From assembly GCA_023128855.1 (NCBI GenBank), contig JAGMDE010000051.1, positions 1 to 15,228 on the forward strand: a stretch of DNA of 15,228 bases, written 5' to 3'. Shown one piece after another: positions 1-7,155 of the stretch (the stretch's first letter is position 1; each line of letters opens with the position of its first letter). Made by a program: the position numbers and the translations under genes. A model generated the notes under the pieces. The model was given only the letters and a program-made list of their open reading frames with translations. It had not been told where the DNA came from and made no database searches. The stretch is from Thermoplasmatales archaeon (GTDB lineage: Archaea; Thermoplasmatota; E2; DHVEG-1).

Positions 1-1741
1 GCACAGTTTTGTGTTCCTTTCCACCAAGGTTTATATCAACTGGGTACCAATAATCAAAATCGGCTTTAATTTCATTCCAAATAGGTTTCTTGGCCTTTCC
101 TTTTCCTAGAAATACATAGTCAAAGAACTCCTCAGTCATTTCATCAGGTTTTATCTTGTTTTCATTAACAAATTTAGAGATAATATAATACGCAGGATAC
201 AGTGTAGAATCAGATATTGGTTCTATAATCCAGTCTTTCTTAAATGGAAACTCTGTGCCAAGCCATGATCCACGTCTGATACATGCTCTATCATCAAACC
301 AGTCAAGGACTCCCGGCATCTCGTTTTTGTATTCCTCAGGATAAATATTCATTTTTTCAGCATGCTTCTTCGAATTTTCAGTTAATTTTTCATCGCTATA
401 TTTGATAAACCATTGATCTGGAATTTGTTTTATTACTACTCTACCACCGCATCTACAGATAACTTCCTCTGAGAATTCTCTCATAACTATTGCCTGGTTT
501 TTTGATATAAGTTCTTCTTTTACAGCATCTTTAATGTCAGATATTCTTATCCCTGCATATATTCCACAGTTTTCATTGAGACATCCTGTGTGGAATTCCT
601 TTTTGTATACTTCATCTGTTGCCATGTCAAGTTTTTCTGTTTCTGATTGGCTTTTAATGCCTAATGCATCACATGCTTCTTTAGCTGGATTTGTACCAAA
701 GCCTTTGACGTCAATAATTGTAATAGGATCAATATCTTCACCAGATTCAACAAGAGCAATCCAGTCATATGGTGCATGAGCTGGAACAGACATAACAATA
801 CCAGTTGCTACATCAGGATCTGCAAAAGGACCTGATAAAATAGATATCTCTCGGCCAATCATAGGTATTGTGCACTTTTTTCCAATTAACTCTTTACCAG
901 ATATTGTTTCTTTTAGAGGTGTTACTTTATCCACTTGATGAATTAGTTTTTCTAAAGCTTCTTTTGATAAAATCCATGTTTCACCATTAATTTTTGCTTT
1001 TACATATTTAATATTTGGATTTATCCACATGTTTGCAATGCCAAAGATGGTTTCAGGTCTTAGAGTTGCAGCTGGTAGGATTGTTCCATCTTTCATCTTA
1101 AATTTAATAGTGGTAAATTCAAGAATTTCTGCTCCTCCACCTTTAGAAATGTCTGTTTCTGATTTATCTACAGCAACAGGTCCACAATTTGGACAAAAAG
1201 GAGCAAAGTGTGGTTTTTGAATGAGTAATTTGTTTTCTTTAAGTTTGTAGAATTGCCATTCAATGAATTTTTTATAACCGTCAGAAATGGTACTCATAAT
1301 TCTTGAGTAGTCTATTAGAAAACCAAATTTTTTCCAATAATCTTCTACATATACATGTCCAAAATATTTGACTACTTCATTTGGATCAGATAAGTTTTTA
1401 ATTTGATTATCCGAAAGTCCATATTCTTTTAGATCTTTTATTGTTCCTGGTTCTTTTCTTTCAACCTTTTTTGCAAAACCAATAGATGGAATACCAGAGG
1501 CATGAAATCCTGCAGGAAATAAAACATCATATCCTATCATTCGTTTGTATCTAGCTATAATATCACAATATGTGAAACCTCTCATATGTCCAACGTGGAG
1601 ATATCCTGAGACTCCAGGGTAGGCAAAGTGTATGAAGAATTTTTTTTGTTTTTCTTTTTTAGATTCGAAGATCTTGTCTTCAAACCATTTTTTTTGCCAT
1701 TTTTCCTCGATATCAACGTAGTTGTAGCTTTTATTTTCCAT
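1..1741 (-). CDS. leuS: Leucyl-tRNA synthetase, archaeal/eukaryotic type (N-terminal about 580 residues; 3' end outside window)
   Basis: Class I aminoacyl-tRNA synthetase that charges tRNA-Leu with leucine in the cytoplasm. The frame is open from an ATG at 1741 to the left edge. The class I signature HVGH lies at about residues 49-52, followed by RGFTYCDIIARYKR and GFHASGIP, as in archaeal/eukaryal LeuRS. A CPNCG zinc-type motif is near residue 181. The CP1 editing domain shows TLRPETIFG and ATGIVMSVPAHAPYD, the latter including the conserved editing aspartate region. A second Cys cluster (CRCGG) precedes IPDQWFIKYSD. The visible end reads YWYPVDINLGGKEHKTV. The KMSKS loop, anticodon-binding and C-terminal domains lie outside the window. 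The gene is divergent from a 36-codon gene and has its own TATA box (1771-1780) and an AAAGGA element just before the start. The identification is firm; completeness of the 3' part cannot be judged. Confidence 0.96.
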   Translation of the reverse strand, partial: MENKSYNYVDIEEKWQKKWFEDKIFESKKEKQKKFFIHFAYPGVSGYLHVGHMRGFTYCDIIARYKRMIGYDVLFPAGFHASGIPSIGFAKKVERKEPGTIKDLKEYGLSDNQIKNLSDPNEVVKYFGHVYVEDYWKKFGFLIDYSRIMSTISDGYKKFIEWQFYKLKENKLLIQKPHFAPFCPNCGPVAVDKSETDISKGGGAEILEFTTIKFKMKDGTILPAATLRPETIFGIANMWINPNIKYVKAKINGETWILSKEALEKLIHQVDKVTPLKETISGKELIGKKCTIPMIGREISILSGPFADPDVATGIVMSVPAHAPYDWIALVESGEDIDPITIIDVKGFGTNPAKEACDALGIKSQSETEKLDMATDEVYKKEFHTGCLNENCGIYAGIRISDIKDAVKEELISKNQAIVMREFSEEVICRCGGRVVIKQIPDQWFIKYSDEKLTENSKKHAEKMNIYPEEYKNEMPGVLDWFDDRACIRRGSWLGTEFPFKKDWIIEPISDSTLYPAYYIISKFVNENKIKPDEMTEEFFDYVFLGKGKAKKPIWNEIKADFDYWYPVDINLGGKEHKTV

Positions 1742-1770
1742 GTTTATTATCCTTTGGGAAAACAGGCATG

Positions 1771-1780
1771 CTTTATATAA
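1771..1780 (-). promoter_or_regulatory. TATA box of leuS, flanked by an inverted repeat
   Basis: On the minus strand this reads TTATATAAAG, about 30-40 bases ahead of the leuS ATG. This predicts a transcript start near 1750 and a leader of under 10 bases. A perfect 7-base inverted repeat, AAACAGG (1760-1766) and CCTGTTT (1791-1797), brackets the box with about three helical turns between half-site centres. That is operator-like, but no regulator is known. Confidence 0.55.
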
Positions 1781-1833
1781 TGGTTTTTCTCCTGTTTGAC
1801 ATAATGTCAATTTACATATAATAACACGTAACA

Positions 1834-1841
1834 TTTATATA
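1834..1841 (+). promoter_or_regulatory. TATA box of the 36-codon gene
   Basis: TTTATATA at this position predicts a transcript start near 1862-1865. That gives a leader of about 20 bases containing GGTGAT (1873-1878), which matches the archaeal 16S anti-Shine-Dalgarno end. It sits 6 bases before the ATG at 1884. Confidence 0.6.
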
Positions 1842-1883
1842 TGATAAATCACAGAGTATAACATAGAAAGTGGTGATAAAAAA

Positions 1884-1994
1884 ATGAAAATCGTGAGTGA
1901 GGTAAAAACCCAACAAGAATTCGACGAAATCAAGTCCGTCATGGAAATCTTCGTTGTTACCAATAGAATCAGAGAACTAGCACAGTACGCTTAA
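1884..1994 (+). CDS. Small 36-residue protein, probably highly expressed, function unknown
   Basis: I do not recognise this protein. It has a complete ATG-to-TAA frame of 37 codons and begins MKIVSEVKTQQEF. The likely structure is a short helix-rich peptide with mixed charge (about 6 basic and 6 acidic residues) and a hydrophobic centre, VMEIFVV. There is no signal peptide or membrane segment. The gene has a TATA box at 1834-1841, a perfect GGTGAT signal and a hairpin with a following pyrimidine tract directly after the stop. Its codons end in C far more often than in the neighbours (ATC, TTC, GAC, TAC, ACC, GTC, TCC), which suggests selection for strong expression or a different origin. It diverges from leuS and converges with the charge-polarised gene at 2016-2690. 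The signals make a real gene likely; nothing shows the function. Confidence 0.62.
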   Translation: MKIVSEVKTQQEFDEIKSVMEIFVVTNRIRELAQYA

Positions 1995-1996
1995 TT

Positions 1997-2045
1997 GAAG
2001 TGTAGTTCACCACTTCTATTCCTCTCTTTTCTTCTCCTTTTTACC
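1997..2045 (+). terminator. Hairpin plus pyrimidine tract after the 36-codon gene
   Basis: The stem GAAGTG (1997-2002) pairs with CACTTC (2011-2016) around an 8-base loop, 2 bases after the TAA. A C/T-rich run with T4-T5 stretches follows, as for archaeal oligo-T termination. It lies between two convergent genes and touches the stop codon of the opposite one. Confidence 0.45.
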
Positions 2046-2690
2046 TTTACTAGGAATTACTTTTTTTAAATTACCGATCTTTCCAAGTTTTCCTTTTAAG
2101 CCTTTTGATTTTTTTTCTGTAGTTTTAGTTTCTCCTTCTTTCGATTTACCTTTTCTTTTTGGAATTGGTAACTTAAACCGTTTTTTAGATTCAGATTTTG
2201 GTTCAGATGGTTTAGGTGTTTTAAAATCAAGATTTACTAGTTTTCCTTTTTCATCAAATCTGAGTTTAAAAGTAGCAGCCTTTTGCTCAAGACGCACTTT
2301 TTTTACATCAGTGCTACCTCTAGCTTTAATTTTAAAAAATTTACTTTTGGTAATACTGTCTTTTAATCCTTGTTTTTCAGTTTCTTGTTCAAAAGAAACT
2401 GATTCAAATTCCGTTCCCACCTCAACAAACTCAACAACATCAGGGTCAACTTCAATAAATTCCATAGTGCCTTGACCAAATTCAGTAAAATGTTCACCGT
2501 CCTTTTCAATGTCGATTAATTCCTCTTCAGTTTCAGTTCTTTCTACAACATAATATTCTGGGAACTTTTCTTCAAATGTTTTAATTTCCTCTATTAATCT
2601 AAGAATTTCTTCATGTGATTTTGTAACTGAATAATTCTCCTCTTGTTCAAAATCTAACTCATACATATATTGTCTCTCGGCACCATCCAC
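2016..2690 (-). CDS. Charge-polarised protein with an acidic front and a lysine-rich tail, unknown function
   Basis: I do not recognise a family for this 224-residue protein. Residues 1 to about 110 are strongly acidic, with EEE and VE/FE runs such as VDPDVVEFVEVGTEF. Residues about 110-155 may form a small mixed alpha/beta unit ending in FKLRFDEKGKLVNLDF. From about 156 to the end the chain is a low-complexity Lys/Pro/Ser/Gly tail with patches such as KRKGKSK and LKGKLGKIGNLKK. There are no membrane segments, signal peptide or cysteines. Such a tail would suit binding to nucleic acid or another polyanion, which is inference only. The start is uncertain: GTG at 2690 gives the longest form, and ATG at 2666 (MYELDF) is an alternative preceded by GAGAG. 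A TATA-like element is at 2711-2720. Confidence 0.75.
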   Translation of the reverse strand: MDGAERQYMYELDFEQEENYSVTKSHEEILRLIEEIKTFEEKFPEYYVVERTETEEELIDIEKDGEHFTEFGQGTMEFIEVDPDVVEFVEVGTEFESVSFEQETEKQGLKDSITKSKFFKIKARGSTDVKKVRLEQKAATFKLRFDEKGKLVNLDFKTPKPSEPKSESKKRFKLPIPKRKGKSKEGETKTTEKKSKGLKGKLGKIGNLKKVIPSKGKKEKKREE

Positions 2691-2705
2691 GAAATATTAT
2701 ATCAC

Positions 2706-2741
2706 GCATTACATATAAAGATATTATGCTTTATGCATTAC
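2706..2741 (-). promoter_or_regulatory. TATA box bracketed by direct repeats, upstream of the charge-polarised gene
   Basis: Two copies of GCATTAC (GTAATGC on the coding strand) at 2706-2712 and 2735-2741 lie 29 bases apart. They bracket CTTTATATGT (2711-2720 on the minus strand). The outer copy merges with the palindrome ATGCATAAAGCAT. The layout suggests a regulated promoter. Confidence 0.35.
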
Positions 2742-2770
2742 GAATCATAAAAAACCAAGTGATTAATTAG

Positions 2771-3208
2771 TTAGGAAGATTGCTTTTTTACTTTCCAAAC
2801 CCAAGTTAAAAATTCTAATGCAACTAAGGGTATTAAATAAAAAAATATCCACATCTGAAATAACCCAAAGATATTATCTGCAGAAATGTTATAATTTGTG
2901 TAAACTAAACCTATTACAAATATACCAATTAAAATTAGAGAAATTACAAATGCAATTAAAAGATTTCTTTTATGGTCTTTATCAGTTAGGACTTTATCTT
3001 TTCCCCATCCATATATTCCTGCGTATACAAAACCAAAGATTATTAGAAATAGAAAATAAAATCCCACCCATAAACCAACTTGGTCAAGGACTTTCATATA
3101 CTCGTAAATTGGAAAAGATAAGTAAAAGAGCCCTACGATTAAAATTGTTAAAAATATTGGTAAAATACCAAGTAACAATAACCTTAACGTCTTTTTTTGA
3201 TTTTTCAT
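2771..3208 (-). CDS. Four-helix integral membrane protein, unknown function
   Basis: No family is recognised. The 145-residue protein starts MKNQKKTLRLLLLG and has a basic front. Four hydrophobic segments are visible at roughly residues 8-33, 45-68, 82-103 and 112-135, and it ends in the basic tail KVKKQSS. A polar loop, GKDKVLTDKDHKRN, separates helices two and three. I chose the ATG at 3208 because a TATA-like AGTATATTT lies about 25 bases upstream, so the message would begin close to this codon. A TTG at 3226 would add six residues. The gene lies downstream of the OPT transporter on the same strand with about 70 bases between. Its own TATA argues against strict co-transcription. Confidence 0.75.
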   Translation of the reverse strand: MKNQKKTLRLLLLGILPIFLTILIVGLFYLSFPIYEYMKVLDQVGLWVGFYFLFLIIFGFVYAGIYGWGKDKVLTDKDHKRNLLIAFVISLILIGIFVIGLVYTNYNISADNIFGLFQMWIFFYLIPLVALEFLTWVWKVKKQSS

Positions 3209-3276
3209 CCCATCACAATTATTCAAAATATACTAAATGTTAATAGATTTTGTTATAATCGTTTGTAAATAGAAAA

Positions 3277-5280
3277 CTAACTTGTTTTATTGTTTAAAAT
3301 TTCTCTAATTGGAATATACGCCAGTAGAACTGCTATAAATATCCATATGAGAAGCCCTGGTAACCAAGGAGCAACATCAAAGATTGCAAGGTTTATTCCC
3401 ATTACAACAAGAATCGCAATAATTACACCTGTTAATGCCTCACCAGCGACAAGTCCTGCTGTAAACAGCAAACCAGTTCGAATAGCCTTCTCTTTCGGTT
3501 TTATATCTGTTTGTTTGACTGCAAGCTCCCAGTCGCTTATTTCCTCTTCCTCAGCACTGCCAAATTTTTTCTCAAATCTTTTATCTGTAAAATGCCTAAT
3601 TACTCCACCTGAGAATATTGGAATTGATAATGTAAACGGTAGATAAATACCAATAGCTACTGGAAGAATTGGAAGGTCTATAAGTATCAAGATTAAAGCT
3701 AAAACCATACCTGCTAAAATAAACGGCCATAGCATCTCACCACCAAGAACTCCTTTTACAACACCAGCCATAAGCCCTGCTTGAGGTGCAACTAGTTTTG
3801 TACTTCCGATTTGAAAAGCATTATGAAGTAAACCTATGACAAGTCCAATAACACCAGAGATGGCTAGAACTCCAATTGTCATCGATATCTGCAGTTTTTT
3901 GGGCGTAGCCCCAAGCATTTGACCGCATGCCATAGATTGTAGAAGATCTCCAGATATCGAACCCCCTACAGCAATAACCGCTGATATGAATATTACAACA
4001 GCCATACCTGCTGCACCAGTTACGCCAAAACCGAGCATAATAAGACTTACAATAAGAAGAACAGTAACTGTCACTCCAGAAATAGGCATATTTGAAGAAC
4101 CTACTAAACCCGTGAGGTATCCTGCAAGTGCACTGGCAAGGAACGCAAAGAAAATTGTAATAACAGCCATAATCAAAGAAACCCCAAACATATTGGATAG
4201 CCACAAATATAAGAAAAATATTGGAATGACCATCAATACAATAAACGTGAAAACAAGTTTGAAACCAAGATCTTGATCTGTTCGTTTTTTGGCTTTAACT
4301 TGTCCTCCTCTTATACCAATAACTGCTTCTCTTATACTGCCAGCTAGATTCATTCGTATGGCCCATATTGCCCACAGCCCACCTACTAACATTGTGCCAA
4401 CACCAATAAATCTAACCTGTTCTGCCCAAATTGTATAAAATCCACCCAGGTGTACCCCAAGATCCACAAACTCCTCAGCTGGTAAAGGCAGCCCATTGGC
4501 TAAAGCAAGTATTGGTGCTATGATTACCCATCCCAAAAGGCCTCCAACAAGAACATATGAGGCGATACGTGATCCTATAATCCAACCAACACCTAAAAGA
4601 GCTGGTGAAGTCGTTATTCCTCCATAAAGCCATCCCTCGTTCATTTGTGAACCCATTCTGTATTTACCAAAACTAGTGATATGCTCAATTGTACCTCTGA
4701 ACAAATTAAGTGATAATTCCCCAAATTTATAGAGACCAGCGATAATTGCACCTATAGCTAGCCATTTACCACTTATACCGCTGTCTTTTTTCTCTTCAGC
4801 AGTTTCACCACCAACAGTCGTTGTAAGAACAGCAGCAACTGCAATACCCTCAGGAAATGGAAGGTCCGTTTTAATGACTAAAGCCCTTCTAAGTGGAACC
4901 ATCCATAATACACCTAGAAGACCACCAAATAAAGCAATACAAGTTGTCTCCAGATAATTAATCTCTGTCCAAACCTTTAGTAAAATTAATGCAGGAATTG
5001 TAAATATTATTCCAGCTGCTATACACTCTCCAGCAGAAGCACCCATTGTGGCAAGATTGACCTCTAGAATTGTTCCCTTAAACGGTTTTAGTAGGGCAAG
5101 TGCCATGACTGCTCCTGGAATAATTGCTGAAACAGTCATACCAGCATAGAGGCCAAGGTATGCATTTGCTGCACCAAGTACAATGGCAAGAAATGCGCCG
5201 ACTAAAACTGCTTTTAAGGTAAGCTCAGGTATAATTTTATCAGCAGGAATGAGAGATTTAAAGTGTTCACGGTCAACCAT
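3277..5280 (-). CDS. OPT-family oligopeptide transporter
   Basis: Integral membrane transporter of the oligopeptide transporter (OPT) superfamily, which is expected to import peptides or metal chelates with an ion gradient. The length of 667 residues is usual for prokaryotic members. It opens MVDREHFKSLIPADK, then ELTLKAVLVGAFLAIVLG and the conserved first-helix region NAYLGLYAGMTVSAIIPG (about 39-56). The family element NLATMGASAGECIAAG (75-90), rich in small residues, follows. About 14-16 hydrophobic segments can be traced, and a charged loop RFEKKFGSAEEEEISDWE sits near residue 580. I prefer the ATG at 5280. An upstream in-frame ATG at 5304 lies close to the predicted transcript start from the TATA at 5317-5325. 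The substrate cannot be read from the sequence. Confidence 0.93.
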   Translation of the reverse strand: MVDREHFKSLIPADKIIPELTLKAVLVGAFLAIVLGAANAYLGLYAGMTVSAIIPGAVMALALLKPFKGTILEVNLATMGASAGECIAAGIIFTIPALILLKVWTEINYLETTCIALFGGLLGVLWMVPLRRALVIKTDLPFPEGIAVAAVLTTTVGGETAEEKKDSGISGKWLAIGAIIAGLYKFGELSLNLFRGTIEHITSFGKYRMGSQMNEGWLYGGITTSPALLGVGWIIGSRIASYVLVGGLLGWVIIAPILALANGLPLPAEEFVDLGVHLGGFYTIWAEQVRFIGVGTMLVGGLWAIWAIRMNLAGSIREAVIGIRGGQVKAKKRTDQDLGFKLVFTFIVLMVIPIFFLYLWLSNMFGVSLIMAVITIFFAFLASALAGYLTGLVGSSNMPISGVTVTVLLIVSLIMLGFGVTGAAGMAVVIFISAVIAVGGSISGDLLQSMACGQMLGATPKKLQISMTIGVLAISGVIGLVIGLLHNAFQIGSTKLVAPQAGLMAGVVKGVLGGEMLWPFILAGMVLALILILIDLPILPVAIGIYLPFTLSIPIFSGGVIRHFTDKRFEKKFGSAEEEEISDWELAVKQTDIKPKEKAIRTGLLFTAGLVAGEALTGVIIAILVVMGINLAIFDVAPWLPGLLIWIFIAVLLAYIPIREILNNKTS

Positions 5281-5316
5281 ATTAATATTATATATAAATT
5301 GCATAATATTAAAGTC

Positions 5317-5325
5317 TATTTATAT
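5317..5325 (-). promoter_or_regulatory. TATA box of the OPT transporter gene
   Basis: AATATAAAT on the minus strand, with a T/G-rich element before it, predicts a transcript start near 5296 and a leader of about 16 bases to the ATG at 5280. Confidence 0.45.
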
Positions 5326-5400
5326 TTCAAACATTCGTTTTTTACTGTAAAAGTTTTAATAGTCATAATATATTTGACAAAGAGAGATAGGGATTACCAA

Positions 5401-6282
5401 ATGGAGGTGGATAGTGATACATTTATCAACATCGATGAACAACTCAAAGAAAAAAATGATAAAATTAAAGAATTTCAGGAGAAACTTATTGAAACTGAAA
5501 GAAAACTGAATGAGTTGAATAAGGATTTAGAGAATAGAGTTATCGAAAGAACTGTTGAAATCAACAAATTGTTAAAGGACAAAATCAGGTTTATAGATAA
5601 TCTTAGTCATGATCTTGGAACTCCACTTACTCCACTTGTTGCTCTTCTCCCTACTATACGAGATGAGATCGATAATGAAAAGACACAGGAACTATTGGAT
5701 ACCTGCATTCGTAATGTTGAATATATAAAGCGCGTTGTTAATAATGCTAGAGAACTAGCAGAGATAAGCTCAAAAGACTTACTGCTTAAAAAAGAGAATC
5801 TGTTTGAAATTGTTGATGAACTACAAAAAAAATACGAATCGATTTTTAAAAGTTGTAATATCAAGGTTGAAAACAAAATTGGATCAGATGTTTTTATTAA
5901 AACTGAACGAGGTAGACTATTGCAATTGTTTGATCATGTTACATCCAATGCAGTAAATAGCATGTTAGATAAAGGAGGAACTTTGACATTTGAATGCAAA
6001 CCCGTAAAAAAAGAACAAGGAATCTTTATTCAGATATCAGTACGTGATACAGGAGTAGGTCTTAATAGAGCACAAATGGACCGTCTTTTTGATGAATTTT
6101 ATAAAACTGATGACTCAAGACATAAGCTTGATTCTACTGGCTTAGGTCTTTCAATCTGCAGACGAATTGTTGGAAAACATGATGGTAAAATATGGGCAGA
6201 TAGTCATGGCCCAGGGACAGGTACAACTATACATCTAATTATTCCATCTCCAGAGATTGTTTATACTAGGAGTTTTCGGTAA
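5401..6282 (+). CDS. Soluble histidine kinase with N-terminal coiled coil and no sensor domain
   Basis: Signal-transducing histidine kinase of 293 residues. Residues about 11-62 form a charged heptad-like coiled coil. The dimerisation/phosphoacceptor domain follows with FIDNLSHDLGTPLTPL, where His70 is the predicted phosphorylation site (HDxxTP form). The ATP-binding domain has an N box (FDHVTSNAVNSM, Asn183), G1 box DTGVGLN (216-222), F-box LFDEFYKTDDSRH and G2 box STGLGLSICRRIVGKH (245-260), then GPGTGTTIHLIIP. All catalytic boxes look intact. There are no PAS, GAF, HAMP or membrane segments, so the input is likely a partner protein or the coiled coil itself. No response regulator lies nearby. 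I chose the ATG at 5401 because the in-frame upstream extension to 5263 overlaps the divergent promoter and has no family resemblance. TATA-like ATAATATA is near 5365. Confidence 0.9.
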   Translation: MEVDSDTFINIDEQLKEKNDKIKEFQEKLIETERKLNELNKDLENRVIERTVEINKLLKDKIRFIDNLSHDLGTPLTPLVALLPTIRDEIDNEKTQELLDTCIRNVEYIKRVVNNARELAEISSKDLLLKKENLFEIVDELQKKYESIFKSCNIKVENKIGSDVFIKTERGRLLQLFDHVTSNAVNSMLDKGGTLTFECKPVKKEQGIFIQISVRDTGVGLNRAQMDRLFDEFYKTDDSRHKLDSTGLGLSICRRIVGKHDGKIWADSHGPGTGTTIHLIIPSPEIVYTRSFR

Positions 6283-6324
6283 TCTTATAAAAAATTTCTA
6301 TATCTATTACTATTAGAGAAAGAA

Positions 6325-6336
6325 AGGCTTTAAATA
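6325..6336 (+). promoter_or_regulatory. BRE/TATA promoter of the 34-residue peptide gene
   Basis: AGGC followed by TTTAAATA (6329-6336) is a textbook archaeal BRE plus TATA. It predicts a transcript start near 6355 and a short purine-rich leader with GGGGAGAGG (6359-6367) ahead of the ATG at 6374. Confidence 0.6.
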
Positions 6337-6373
6337 TAGGCTGTATATTTTGGGCCTTGGGGAGAGGCGAATT

Positions 6374-6478
6374 ATGGCCGAATACATAGACCGAAATCTA
6401 AGTGAACAAAAGTTTGGAAAGTTAGAACTAGTTGATAAAGAGATTTTTTATTTATCATTTAATACTAGAGACACTTAG
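6374..6478 (+). CDS. Small 34-residue peptide, unknown function
   Basis: I do not recognise this peptide. It runs ATG to TAG in 35 codons, begins MAEYIDRNLSEQKFGK and ends FNTRDT. It is mixed in charge, with a short hydrophobic stretch IFYLSF and no membrane segment. Support comes from the promoter rather than the protein: a strong BRE/TATA at 6325-6336 and a GC-rich leader with a purine-rich ribosome-binding sequence stand out in AT-rich surroundings. The leader can form a weak GCCT/AGGC hairpin (6354-6368) over the ribosome-binding region. It could instead be the 5' part of a small RNA. Confidence 0.5.
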   Translation: MAEYIDRNLSEQKFGKLELVDKEIFYLSFNTRDT

Positions 6479-6575
6479 ACAATAGTATAAGAGTTTCTAG
6501 TAACCATTTCTACTTTTTTTCATTTTAATGCATATTTGTAATCAGATACTAATGGTTTTTAATAAATCCAAGTGA

Positions 6576-6743
6576 TTATTTAACGACGTTCTTATTGTCT
6601 TGTTCCATTTTTAATCCTAAATATACGAGTATTAATCCCAAACCCCAGATGAAGACCATCTCAAAATAAGATTCTTTTATATTATACGAGTACAGAAACA
6701 ATAAAATTCCAATTATTACTATTATCAAATGTTCCCCTTTCAT
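6576..6743 (-). CDS. Two-helix 55-residue membrane protein, unknown function
   Basis: This short frame begins MKGEHLIIVIIGILLFLYSY and ends KMEQDNKNVVK. It has two hydrophobic helices at about residues 5-20 and 28-45, separated by NIKESYFE, with a charged C-terminus. No family is recognised. A TATA-like TTATATAA on the minus strand (6775-6782) lies about 32-39 bases before the ATG, so the transcript would begin within about 10 bases of the start. The helix-loop-helix pattern with charged ends is typical of small archaeal membrane proteins, but the gene is supported only by composition and promoter spacing. Confidence 0.6.
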   Translation of the reverse strand: MKGEHLIIVIIGILLFLYSYNIKESYFEMVFIWGLGLILVYLGLKMEQDNKNVVK

Positions 6744-6848
6744 TTTTATGCAATAAAGATAAGTGTTTGAAGCTTTATATAATTTTTAGAACGATTATTA
6801 AATTCTTAAAATTATTGAAACTACTTTTCCTAAACATAAGAATCCTAG

Positions 6849-7058
6849 CTAAATTAAACCTGGAAACAGACTTTGAATGTTTTCAAAGACGTTCAATACG
6901 TCAAGTCCCATTAGGACGACAAAGACAACGACCGCCAACAGTAGAACTTTTATAGCGAATTTTATGACCTTCCATGCGACAATTACAACTATGATCCCTG
7001 TAAGAAAAATAGCCCAAAGTGGCAAATTCACCCCAAATAGCTCAATCCCAACCATCAT
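6849..7058 (-). CDS. Two-helix 69-residue membrane protein, unknown function
   Basis: The protein is very hydrophobic, with helices at about residues 12-29 and 34-52 and an N-terminal MMVGIELFGVNLPLW. The C-terminal part, DVLNVFENIQSLFPGLI, looks amphipathic. The two helices are joined by the basic KVIKFAIK. No family is recognised. A TATA-like GTTATATCA on the minus strand (7081-7089) lies about 26 bases before the ATG, which suggests a leaderless message. The gene diverges from hef with about 95 bases between. The opposite-strand frames across it are Thr/Ser/Ile-rich mirror images and are less plausible. Confidence 0.7.
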   Translation of the reverse strand: MMVGIELFGVNLPLWAIFLTGIIVVIVAWKVIKFAIKVLLLAVVVFVVLMGLDVLNVFENIQSLFPGLI

Positions 7059-7155
7059 CAGACACTGTATCGTTAAACAATGATATAACAGTTTTGAATA
7101 ATACTTTCAAATATCCCTCAAATATATTAAAAACCCAGAGTATATTCCATTTTTT

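Noticed and set aside
534..1220. Two plus-strand open frames of 81 and 63 codons
   Set aside because: They lie antisense inside leuS, whose conserved motifs run straight through this stretch.
2818..3243. Plus-strand open frame of 141 codons
   Set aside because: It mirrors the four-helix membrane gene on the minus strand, which has clear hydrophobic helices and a fitting TATA.
3290..4276. Open frames inside the OPT transporter gene on both strands
   Set aside because: The OPT frame is continuous with family motifs; the others are out-of-frame or antisense and of unnatural composition.
5263..5400. N-terminal extension of the histidine kinase by 46 residues
   Set aside because: It overlaps the divergent OPT start and promoter, has no ribosome-binding site and is not family-like. 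The ATG at 5401 follows a fitting TATA.
6767..7083. Two plus-strand open frames opposite the 69-residue membrane protein
   Set aside because: They are Thr/Ile/Arg-rich mirrors of a hydrophobic gene and lack ribosome-binding signals.
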